DNA of 64,000 bases from the NCBI RefSeq assembly GCF_000002985.6, contig NC_003281.10, positions 2,604,001-2,668,000 of the forward strand, read 5' to 3'. The stretch comes from Caenorhabditis elegans. Taxonomy: Eukaryota > Nematoda > Chromadorea > Rhabditida > Rhabditidae. Below the pieces are notes generated by a model, which was given only the letters and a program-made list of their open reading frames with translations, did no database searches and had not been told where the DNA came from. Position 1 is the stretch's first letter; the number at the start of each line of letters is the position of its first letter. Position numbers and translations under genes: made by a program. Shown in pieces: positions 11,001-19,170 of this stretch.

Positions 11001-14000
11001 GAGTGTGAAGTGATTTGTGACGATGTGATTTGTTATCTGAAATCAGATAAGCTGAAAGCTTCAGAAGACGTGGGCGATGCTGCTGAAGCTGAGGAGGTGA
11101 AGCAGATGGAAGACTGGAATAAGCGGGTCATCGTGAGACGTGTGGAGAATTTGAGTAAAGAAGACGAACGGCTTCAAGAATGGCATATTCCGTCGTTGGA
11201 AATGTACAAGAAAGTTACAGACATTATTCATCAGCTCAAGATGATTAGGGTTAGTCGAATTTGCCAAAAATAAAAATTTCCAATTTGCCGGAAAAGTGGC
11301 AATTTGCCGGAATTGAAAATATACGTCAAATCGTCCAACCGGCAACTTGCCGATTTTGCCGGAATTGGAATTTTTTAGCAAATCAGCAAGTTGCCGGAAT
11401 CAAAAATTTCCGACAATTTGGCCACCGGCAGTTTCCGGTAATTTACCGAATTTGTTTTTGCCGAAAGCAATTTTTATTGAAAATTTCCGGCAAATCGCCC
11501 AACCGGCAATTCGCCGAAGTTGCCGGAATTTAAAATTTCCGGCAAATTGTTCAACCTTTGTCAATTTTGCCGAAAGTTAAAATTTGCGGCAATTTGCCGA
11601 ATTTGTCAGAAAAGTGGCAATTACCGGAATGGAAAATTACCGGCAAATCGTCTAACCTGCAACTTGCCGATTTTGCCGGAAAAGCGGCCATGCCAAAAAT
11701 AAAAATTTCCGGCAAATTGGCAACTTGCCAGAGTTGAAAATTTCAAGCTAACCGTTCTACTGGCAATCTGCCGAATTTGCCGGAATTGAAAATTTCCGGC
11801 AAATCGGGTAACCTGCAATTTGCCGATTTTGCCGGAAAAGCGAAAATTGAAAAATTGCCGGCAAATGGGAATTTCGCCGGAATTTAAAATTTCCGGCAAT
11901 TTACCGAATTTGCCGGAAAAGCGGCAAATTGCCGAAAGTAAAAATTGCCGGCAAATCGGCAACTTGCCAGAGTTGAAAATTTCAAGCTAATCGTTCAACT
12001 GACAATTTGCCGATTTTGCCGGAATTGAAATTTTCCGGCAAATCGGCAAATTGTCGGAGTTGAATATTTCCGGCGAATCGTCCAACCTGCAATTTGACGA
12101 ATTTGCCGGAATTGAAAATTTTCGGCAATTTTCCGAATTTGCCATGAAAGCGGCAGTTGTCGAATGTTATAATTTCCGGCAGATCGCCGAATTTGCTGGA
12201 ATTGAATATTTCCGGAAAATCGTCTAACCGGCAATTTGCCCAATTTGCCGGAAAAGTGGCATTTGCCGAAAGTGAAGGTAAATCGGCTAATTGCCGGAAT
12301 TGGAAATTTTTAGCAAATAGGCAAATTCCCAGAATTGAAATTTTCCGGCAAATCGGCCAACTGGCAATTTGCCGAATTTGCCGAACTAAAGTTTCGAATA
12401 ATTTCCAGGACGGCGACAAAGTTCTTGTGTGTCTCTCCGGCGGCAAGGATTCTCTATCGCTTCTTCACATTTTACGGCACTATCAACAACGCTGTAATAA
12501 GGCTAGAAGGTATGAAATATCTGGGTCTCGCCACGACTTGTGTCGATTTACGAGCAGCGCAGAAATTTTTTTTTTTGAATGAAATCGATGTCAAAACGCG
12601 CTCCACGGACAATTGACAACGCTCCGCCCCCAACAGCTGGGTCTCGTTAGGTATTTGGCGGCAATAGTGTATATTCAAATTTTTTCAAGAATTTTTGCCT
12701 TTTTCGTTATGATTTTTACATGAAATTATCAATTTCGGCTCAAAAATCTTCAAAAACAATGTAGAACCTAACGAGACCCTTGGCTCGGGGGCGGAGCCTT
12801 ATTTCAGCGCACCCGTAAATCGACACGAGTTACTGTAGCTCGTGGCGAGACCCATGTGCTCAGAATATGGCGAAAATTGTCATTTTTCGTCGGAAATTTT
12901 TGAAAAAAAATTCATATTTCCAGCACCTCCTTCGAACTCGGTGCAATCACCGTTGATCCAGGATCTGCAGAATACAATCCACGCCCATTAATCGAGTATT
13001 GTCGACGGCTCAATATTGATTATTTCTACGAAGAGCAGGATATTATTGGAGCCGCCCGAAAAACGCCCGGACTCCGATCGATTTGCGCGTTTTGTAGTCG
13101 AATGAAGCGTGGCCGACTCGCCGCCGCCGCACAATTACACGGATGGAATGTTCTGGCGATGGGACAACATTTGGATGATCTTGCTGAAAGCTTCTTCATT
13201 GCCGCTTTTCAGAATGGAAATTTGAGCACGATGAAGGCTCAGTATACGACGAAGTTAGTACTGAAAATTAGAAAAATCGATTTTTGTTCGAGTTTTTTGA
13301 GACGAAAATCCTGAAATTAATCTAAATTTCGTTGTTTTTCAGGTAGAAACACCAAAAATCAGTCGATGTTTAAGATTTTCCTTTCAAAAATTCACCGAAA
13401 ATGAAAAAAGATTGATTTGCCACCAAATACCTAACGAGACCCGACTCTTGGGGGCGGATTTTTATGGAAAATTTACGATAAAATCGAAATATTTTCCAAA
13501 TGTTTTGAACTCAAAATCCTGAGAATGCGTATTGCACAACACATTTGACGCGCAAAATATCTCGCAGCGAAAACTACAGTAATGACTACTGTAGGTGTCG
13601 ATTTACGGGGCTTGGCGGCAGCTCGTAAATCCACACTTACAGTAGTGATTACTGTAGTTTTCGCTGCGAGATATTTTACGCGTCAAATGTGTTGTGCAGA
13701 ATATCTCGCAGCGAAAACTACAGTAATGACTACCGTGTTCAAAAAAACAAAAAATTGGGAAAATAACTTGATCTTTCCTGGAAAACACTGAAAAATCGTA
13801 TATTTTCCAGAAAAATACGCTCCGCCCCCAACAGGCGGGTCTCGTTAGGTATTTGTAGACAAAACTTTAAATTCAAATGTTTTTGTCACGTTTTTCATTA
13901 GTTTAATAAATTTTTATGCCGAAATTTATAAAATAACATAAGTTCGACGAAAAAATCAATAAAATCGATGGAAAATTGAAAATTTTCCTAACGAGACCCA

Positions 14001-14719
14001 ACTGTTGGGGGCGGAGCGTTACCAATTGTCCGTGGAGCGCGTTTTCACGTCGATTTCAAAAGGAATTTCAATTTTTTTCCAGAGACGGAGCTCTTCGAGT
14101 CATTCGACCGCTGGTGATGGTTCGCGAGAAGGCTCTACGAAATTTCGCCGAGGATAAAAGTATTTTCAGCGATTTTTTTTTTGAATTTATCTCCAAATAA
14201 ATAATTTTCCAGAACTCCCAGTTGTCGCGGAAAACTGCCCGGCATGCTTCAACCAGGCCACCGAACGTCACCGTGTCAAGCAGCTCCTGGCTCAGCAGGA
14301 GCTCATCTTCCCCGACTTGTTTAATTCACTGAGATCTGCTCTGAAACCACTGCTTTTGGTGGGTGATTTATGGGTTTTCAAGCTCTAGTAACGCGGGATG
14401 TCCCTTGAAATGGCAGAGTTTTGGGAAGCTCGGCCGCGACGCAGCAGCGCGCGGAGCGGCTCAGGCAAAAACGTTGATTCTGTTTTTTTTTCTACCAGAA
14501 AATGATAAAATCAATGTGTTCGTCTGAGCCGCTCCGCATGCAGCTGCGTCGCGGCCGAGCTTCCCAAGCTGAAAACTCTTCCATTTAAATATAAGAGGGA
14601 CTCTGAGCCCCCTTGAGCTCTTTTTTTCAAATCTAATAAATGTTTTCCAGGTTGATTCGGCGCACACCAGCGTGATGCGGAGCCAGGCGGTGCATAATAT
14701 TGTGAAGGAAATGTCATAG
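4019..14719 (+). CDS. Class-V PLP (cysteine desulfurase-like) enzyme fused to a TtcA-type PP-loop tRNA thiolase
   Basis: The exons are 4019-4196, 5090-5497, 6686-6999, 9170-9769, 10599-11249, 12409-12509, 12924-13253, 14083-14159, 14213-14358 and 14651-14719. All phases agree, giving about 957 residues. Residues 60-500 form an aminotransferase class-V fold. It has a TYCDYTASAR opening, EHHSN at about 159-163, Asp240 in IWDFASAAPY (expected to bind the PLP ring nitrogen), Lys267 in SGHKFPGG (Schiff base), and Cys414/Cys416 in RAGCMCAGPY, where desulfurases carry the persulfide cysteine. Residues about 501-717 form a linker with an acidic stretch. Residues 718-957 are TtcA-like, with SGGKDS (727-732), CAFCSRMKRG (Cys805, Cys808), GQHLDD, and a C-terminal ENCPAC (Cys895, Cys898). 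In bacterial TtcA three cysteines hold a 4Fe-4S cluster and a separate desulfurase supplies sulfur for 2-thiocytidine in tRNA. A thiolase with a built-in donor is inferred. The substrate is unproven, and the desulfurase half could have another role. Confidence 0.88.
5498..6685 (+). other. Intron 2 of the fusion gene, with a GC-AG boundary
   Basis: Exon 2 ends AAAG and is followed by GCAAGC. Only this GC donor joins exon 3 (after TTTTCCAG at 6678-6685) in frame, giving VLK-EIRESHGS, a continuous class-V aminotransferase sequence. The nearby GTGCTC would break the frame. The intron is AT-rich and carries a small TIR element. Confidence 0.75.
5633..5753. mobile_element. Short TIR element in intron 2
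   Basis: The left end ATGGGGTTATTCAAGTA is mirrored by TACTTGAATAACCCCAT at the right end, about 118 bp in all. There is an inner palindromic stretch around TTAAAATACATG. It has no coding capacity, so it is a MITE. Confidence 0.75.
7010..7085. repeat. Dispersed repeat with a small palindrome (CGTAAATCGACAC)
   Basis: A hairpin of CGTAAATCGACAC and GTGTCGATTTACG is followed by GCTTGTGTACTCCACGAGGA. The same words recur at 9782-9823, 18389-18428, 18978-19014 and 25915-25958, so this belongs to a dispersed family. Confidence 0.65.
7586..8866. mobile_element. Foldback (long inverted repeat) element in intron 3 of the fusion gene
   Basis: The left arm, about 7586-7983, starts AAAGGGGGAGTAGAGTTTG. 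It is repeated in reverse complement at about 8445-8866. Both arms include CATATAGGCATCCAAT-type and CCCGCCAGAGACGCCCCGCC sequence. A unique loop of about 450 bp (7984-8444) contains no credible ORF. Arms of about 400 bp could form a long hairpin in the pre-mRNA. Confidence 0.85.
9834..9998. mobile_element. TIR element with ends CACGTGGTGC (copy 1)
   Basis: The ends CACGTGGTGCTAG and CTGGCACCACGTG enclose imperfect inverted arms (TTGATCTACAAAAAATGCGG and the inverted CCCGCATTTTTTGTAGATC). It lies in intron 4 of the fusion gene. A related copy in opposite orientation is at 56168-56356. Confidence 0.75.
11250..12408. repeat. CCGGCAAATTGCCG-type satellite filling intron 5 of the fusion gene
   Basis: Nearly the whole intron is made of irregular units such as TTGCCGGAATTGAAAATTTC and CCGGCAAATCGGCAA. 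Accidental open frames here (LPICRKF-like peptides on either strand) are products of the repeat and not genes. The same family recurs at 23.94-24.54, 46.6-47.3, 48.0-48.1, 48.4-48.9, 57.3-58.5 and 59.97-60.9 kb. Confidence 0.9.
12522..12856. mobile_element. TIR element in intron 6 (ends GGGTCTCGCCACGA)
   Basis: The left end GGGTCTCGCCACGACTTGTG, running on into TCGATTTACG, is mirrored on the right by CGTAAATCGACACGAG, a short spacer and TCGTGGCGAGACCC. The interior carries inverted GGGTCTCGTTAGGTATTTGG/CCTAACGAGACCC and GGGGGCGGAGC words that return in the next intron. Confidence 0.75.
13425..14060. mobile_element. Composite of nested inverted repeats in intron 7
   Basis: It is bounded by ACCTAACGAGACCC and GGGGGCGGA words in both orientations (13428-13456, 13803-13853, 13985-14035). 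The middle is a palindrome of TCTCGCAGCGAAAACTACAG (13559-13734) with CGATTTACGGGGCTTGG inside. The right end repeats the AACGCGCTCCACGGACAATT block of 12595-12615 in reverse. This suggests one element inserted into another. Confidence 0.6.
14395..14608. mobile_element. TIR element in the last intron of the fusion gene
   Basis: The inverted arms include GGGAAGCTCGGCCGCGACGC and its complement GCGTCGCGGCCGAGCTTCCC, with outer GGGATGTCCCTTGAAATGG matched imperfectly at the other end. It is GC-rich compared with its surroundings, and the accidental minus-strand frames across it are not coding. Confidence 0.75.
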
Positions 14720-14847
14720 GGAATTTTTCCTATAAAAATTAAAATTTTCCTATTAAAAAAAATATTTAAATATTTTTCTTGTTGTTAAATGTTAATCGTA
14801 ATTCGTCCTTGAGCGTTTGAATGTTTTTTTGATGTTTTGGTTTGTTG

Positions 14848-14870
14848 AATAAAAACTTTCAAAAATAAAA
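14848..14870 (+). terminator. Polyadenylation signals of the fusion gene
   Basis: AATAAA occurs at 14848-14853 and again near 14865, about 130-150 bp after the stop codon. The next gene starts its ATG at 14990, so the gap is short. Confidence 0.6.
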
Positions 14871-14989
14871 CCGACAACTGACACATTGATGAAAAAGTGA
14901 GTAAAAAGTTAGTCAGCTGTTCCATCGGAAGCCGGCTCAAAGCTCTCAAGCTCCAAAGCTCCAAAGCTCCGAGCCAGTCTGCCGCCGGA

Positions 14990-15324
14990 ATGCGGATCGC
15001 CTTGATTTTCCTCGTTCTCCTCGTTTCCTTCGCCTCGTCATGCAAGAATTTCGATAAATATATGAATATGTTCTGCCGTTACGGCTTGGAGCAATCCCCA
15101 TGCACTGTTGAGGATTGTAAGTTTTTTTATTTATTGATTTTTTGTGTTTTGTTTCAAAAGATTCATAATTAATTTCAGATAGCACCTACAAATCCGCGTG
15201 CTGTGCCATGAAGAACAACTGCTCGTACAAGGAATTCCCGAAGGATGATGTCTGCTGCTTCACTGTTGAGTGCCTCAAGAGATGCTTCCCGGAGAAGCTG
15301 CTCAAGAACGATAAAGTCTATTAA
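14990..15324 (+). CDS. Small secreted cysteine-rich protein
   Basis: There are two exons, 14990-15116 and 15179-15324, giving 90 residues. Residues 1-17 (MRIALIFLVLLVSFASS) form a clear signal peptide. The mature part has about ten cysteines, including the adjacent pairs ACCAM and VCCF, spaced as in small disulfide-rich secreted proteins. I do not recognise a named family. AATAAA follows at 15358. The gene lies about 270 bp after the stop of the fusion gene and about 610 bp before ppfr-4, all in one orientation. A short secreted peptide between two cytosolic housekeeping genes is an unexpected neighbour, so operon membership is only possible. Confidence 0.85.
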
Positions 15325-15938
15325 ATAATTGGATTTTGATGTTTTAATTTTTTTCCAATAAAGCCAATTTTTTAGACTAAATTTTCGGCGATTTTCTTCT
15401 TTTTTGAGATAATTTTTCAAATTTCGCGCGGGAAAAGTGATTTTGCGCCACTTTTTGAGCCTCTGCGGCCATAATCGAAGACTTTCAAAAAAACGAGTTT
15501 CTCCACTTTTTGACTCGAAATAAAGCGTTTTCCGAAACATTTTGAACGTTTTATTAAATATGATTTTTGGTCATTTTGACAGTGTTTGAATTGTTTTTCC
15601 GTTGTTAAAGGAAAAATGACACGATTTCCCATAAAAACCCTTTAAAAACAAGCAAATTTGAGTTTTTTTGAACGTTTTCTCCATAAATTTCGATAAAAAA
15701 CCGAAAATTCCGTCTGAAAAGTTGTAAAATGTGTTCCAGAAAAAAACAAAAAATTGTTTTTTCAGAAATCTGTGCAATATTGCGTGAGGGTGTTTGCACA
15801 AGTGTCGTCAAATCGGGTGTTTTCTATTTTCGTTTTGTTTATTGAAAAATTTTCGCTCACTGAAAACGGGTTTTCTCTGCGAAACCTGAATTTTTCCTCG
15901 TTTGTTCAATTAAAAATTGATTATTTAAATTTCAGAGC

Positions 15939-18341
15939 ATGTCAGAGCTATCAGATGAAGAAATTTCCTTGCAAGCGCTTTACGATCCGAGCAAAAAGGT
16001 GATCGGCGATATTGAAGATGGGATTTTTTCCACCCCGGAGCTCCAACCTCGCATCAAAACGGGAATTGATAATCTCCAGTTGGTCACGAAGCTTGTGAAT
16101 CAGATGAGATTGTTTTCGTCGAATGAGCAGGTTTTTTATCGAAAAAAAAAAAGATTATTTCTGAAATTAAATGATTTTTTTTCAGATTGAAGACGTTCCA
16201 ACAAACTCGCTGCCCTATCTCCTTGTCCCATGTTTTTTGGGAATTCTCCACCAAAATTTGATGACTGAGCCCGGCCTGAAGCTCGACGAACTGAGAAAAT
16301 CCAAAATTTATATGCGAAATTTTCTGGATCGCCTCCGAGATTTGTGCCTGATCACCACCAGATTACCATGGGAAGATGAGGATACAGAAGAGCAAAATTT
16401 AAAGGAGAAGCCGAAGCTTGCAGTTGAAGAGATCAGAAGATTGAAGTTGGAGCGTCACAAGAAGAAGCAAGAGCTCAAAATGGCGGAGCTCAGGATCCAA
16501 AAGCAGCTGGAAGCCGTTTCAATTGATGAGCAGAATCTCAGAGAGCTCTATATTACTCAGTTATTGTTCTGGAGTGAAAGATGTTACGAGGAGTTGCAGG
16601 CGATTGATGGTGTGTAGAATATCGCCTAGTTTCCATGGAAAAATTATTTTTAAAAATCACGAAAAATCGGAATTAATGTGATTTTCTGGCAGAAAAACGC
16701 AATGTTATCATATTTTTTTTCTGAGAACTCGAAGAAAACTGGAATTTTTGCTTGAAAAATCGTTTTGTTGCTCTAAAAATGCTCAAAATGGCTTCGAAAT
16801 GCCGAATTTCATGGAAAATAAGGAGAAAAATGGCTAAATTTAGCTAAACTTCCGGATTTCGCACATTTTTTCATTAATTTAACGATGTTTCCAGACGAAT
16901 GGTAACCAAAACACAGAAAAACAGCAAATATGTTCAAATTATGATCTTTTATTCGAGAAAAAAACTATTTTTCTGTGCGACGCTGCTTTTTAAAGATTTT
17001 TTGTAATTTTTTTAAACTATTATTTTAAAAAATCGAAAAATTCAATTTTCAGGGTCATTTTGAGGCTCTAAGAGCTATAAAATTCGTTTTTACCCACAGA
17101 CAATTAAAAAAAAAGCAAAAAAAGGAAAAATAATAATTAACTCATTTTTTAAATTTTTGCAAAACTCCTTTAAAATTAGAAAGTTGTAAAAAAAATTTCG
17201 AATTTTCAATTATTCAAAAATTGGAAAAAAATTAGACAATTAACAGGAAAATTCATTTCTTTTATCAAATCTGGTTTATTTTGATTTGAAAAATCAGAAA
17301 ATATATAGTTTTCTTCTACAAACAAAAAAATGATCAAATCACGACCAAATCGGAGATTTCCGCTAAATTTTGGACTTTTTTCTTGTTTGTAGAAAAAAAA
17401 GATATATTTTCTAAAGTTTTTCATCAAAATAAATCTAAATTTTTTTTTCGATTTTTGAATTAAAAAAATTAATTATTCAAAAATCGAAAAAAAAATTTAT
17501 TTTGATGAAAAACTTCAGAAAATATATCATTTTTTTTCTACAAACAAGAAAAAAGTCCAAAATTTAGCTAAAATCTCCGATTTGGTCGTATTTTGGTCAT
17601 TTTTTTGTTTGTAGAAGAAAACTATATATTTTCTGATTTTTCAAATCAAAATAAACCACATTTGATAAAAGAAATGAATTTTCCTGTTAATTGTCTAATT
17701 TTTTTCCAATTTTTGAATAATTGAAAATTCGAAATTTTTTTAAACAAAAAAATAAAAAAAATTTAAATAATAAGTTAATTATTATTTTTATTTTTTGCAA
17801 ATTTTTTAATTTTCTGTCAGTAAAAAAGTTTTTTAATAGTTTTTAGAGCCTCAAAATGACCCTGAAAAATTGAATTTTTCGAGTTTTGAATAATTTTCAG
17901 TTCTTCATGGCCAAGCCTTTTAAGCCTTTTAGAGCAGAAAGCGACGTTTTTAAAAACGGAAAACAATTTTCAGACGAGCTTCCACTGCTGAAAATGATGG
18001 CTGAACGAGCATCTCACCCACATCGTCATCCAGCTCCACCACCAGCAACAAAGACAGTTCCAACACTTAAACCCTTCATTATTACCAGAGATGCTCAACA
18101 GAAGCAGGTCTTTGGGCTCGGATATCCAGGAATTCCAGCGATGAGTGTCGATGAATGGTATCATCAGAAATTCGGTCATAATCCACAAAATGCTCCACAA
18201 TCGTCGGCTCCAGCCGGGGCAGAAGCTCAAGAATCCGAAGAAGAGGTTGATGATGACGAGGCGAGAGCGAAGGCGATGCGTTGGGATGAATATAAGGATG
18301 ATCATCGACGTGGATGGGGAAATATGCACAATAAAGGATAA
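15939..18341 (+). CDS. ppfr-4: Alpha4/TAP42/IGBP1-family PP2A-type phosphatase regulatory protein
   Basis: The exons are 15939-16130, 16186-16609 and 17974-18341, giving 327 residues. The acceptor-like TTTCAG ends four bases before the ATG, as expected for trans-splicing. The N-terminal two thirds is the helical TAP42 fold, rich in charged helices (for example RLKLERHKKKQELK near residue 160). The C-terminal part has the family pattern KPFIITRDAQQKQVFGLGYP and MSVDEWYHQKFG, then an acidic stretch and a final RWDEYKDDHRRGWGNMHNKG. Members bind and protect the catalytic subunits of PP2A, PP4 and PP6 in the cytosol. Assignment to the family is firm; the symbol is from memory of the C. elegans chromosome III orthologue. 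Intron 2 holds a long perfect-looking palindrome. Confidence 0.93.
17030..17884. mobile_element. Long palindrome in the second intron of ppfr-4
   Basis: The left arm (17030-17457) and right arm (17460-17884) are near-perfect reverse complements with essentially no loop. The outer ends are TCAGGGTCATTTTGAGGCTC and GAGCCTCAAAATGACCCTGA, and the centre is TTTTTGAATTAAAAAAATTA. There is no coding capacity. The transcript of this intron would fold into a hairpin of about 425 bp. Confidence 0.88.
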
Positions 18342-18388
18342 ATTATATTGTAGATCTCTACTTTTACGCGGGATTCCTAGCTCCCGCA

Positions 18389-19014
18389 TGTGTCGATTTA
18401 CGCGGCTTGTGTACTTCACGAGGAGAAGGCGAAAAATTTTGAAAAATCTGCATTTTTTGAATGGAAAAATTGCAGAATTGGCAATTTTCGGCGGATTATT
18501 TTGAGAATTAAAAAAAAATTGCAGTTTTTATGGGAAAAAATTTTTTGATAAAATTATTGAAAATTTTTTCCGCGAAAATCTGCAATTATCCGTTTTTTAC
18601 GATATTTTTCTAGAAAAAAATCAATAAAATTGCGGTTTTCTGGAAATTTCAAAAAATTCCAGGTTTTTCGAAAATTTTGAAAAATAAATTATTCAAATAG
18701 AGATATTTCAGATATTTCTTTCAAAAAACTTGAAAATTTGCGTTTTTTTGAAAATTCTGAAAAAATTCAATAAAACCGCGGTGTTCTCTTTGAAATTCTC
18801 AAAAATCACTGGTTTTTTTTTGGGAAAATTCAAAAAATTGAGGATTTTTCACTAAGAAGTCTCAAAAAAAAATTCGCCGAATTTCCTGAAAATTCTCAAA
18901 ATTTTCCATAAAAATTGCGGATTTTAGCAAGAGTTTTTTTCAAAAAAAAAATCGGATTTTTCCAAAAAAAAGTTCCCTTCACTTCGGGGAGTTCACGAGC
19001 CGCGTAAATCGACA
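18389..19014. mobile_element. TIR element between ppfr-4 and the PHAX gene
   Basis: The left end TGTCGATTTACGCGGCTTGT, then GTACTTCACGAGGAGAAGG, is mirrored on the right by CCTTCACTTCGGGGAGTTCA, then CGAGCCGCGTAAATCGACA. The interior is AT-rich with no ORF. It fills most of the gap between the two genes and makes that gap longer than a typical operon spacer. Confidence 0.75.
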
Positions 19015-19170
19015 TTTTTATACGGCGTCTTATTTTCGTTTCGAATAAATGTGAAACTGTAAATAATTATATTTTATTATATTTTTTTTTGCATTTTTAA
19101 AGGGTTTTTACCTTTTTTATACATAAGTTCCAAAATATTTTTCAGATTTTCAGAAAAAAAAAATTTCAGA

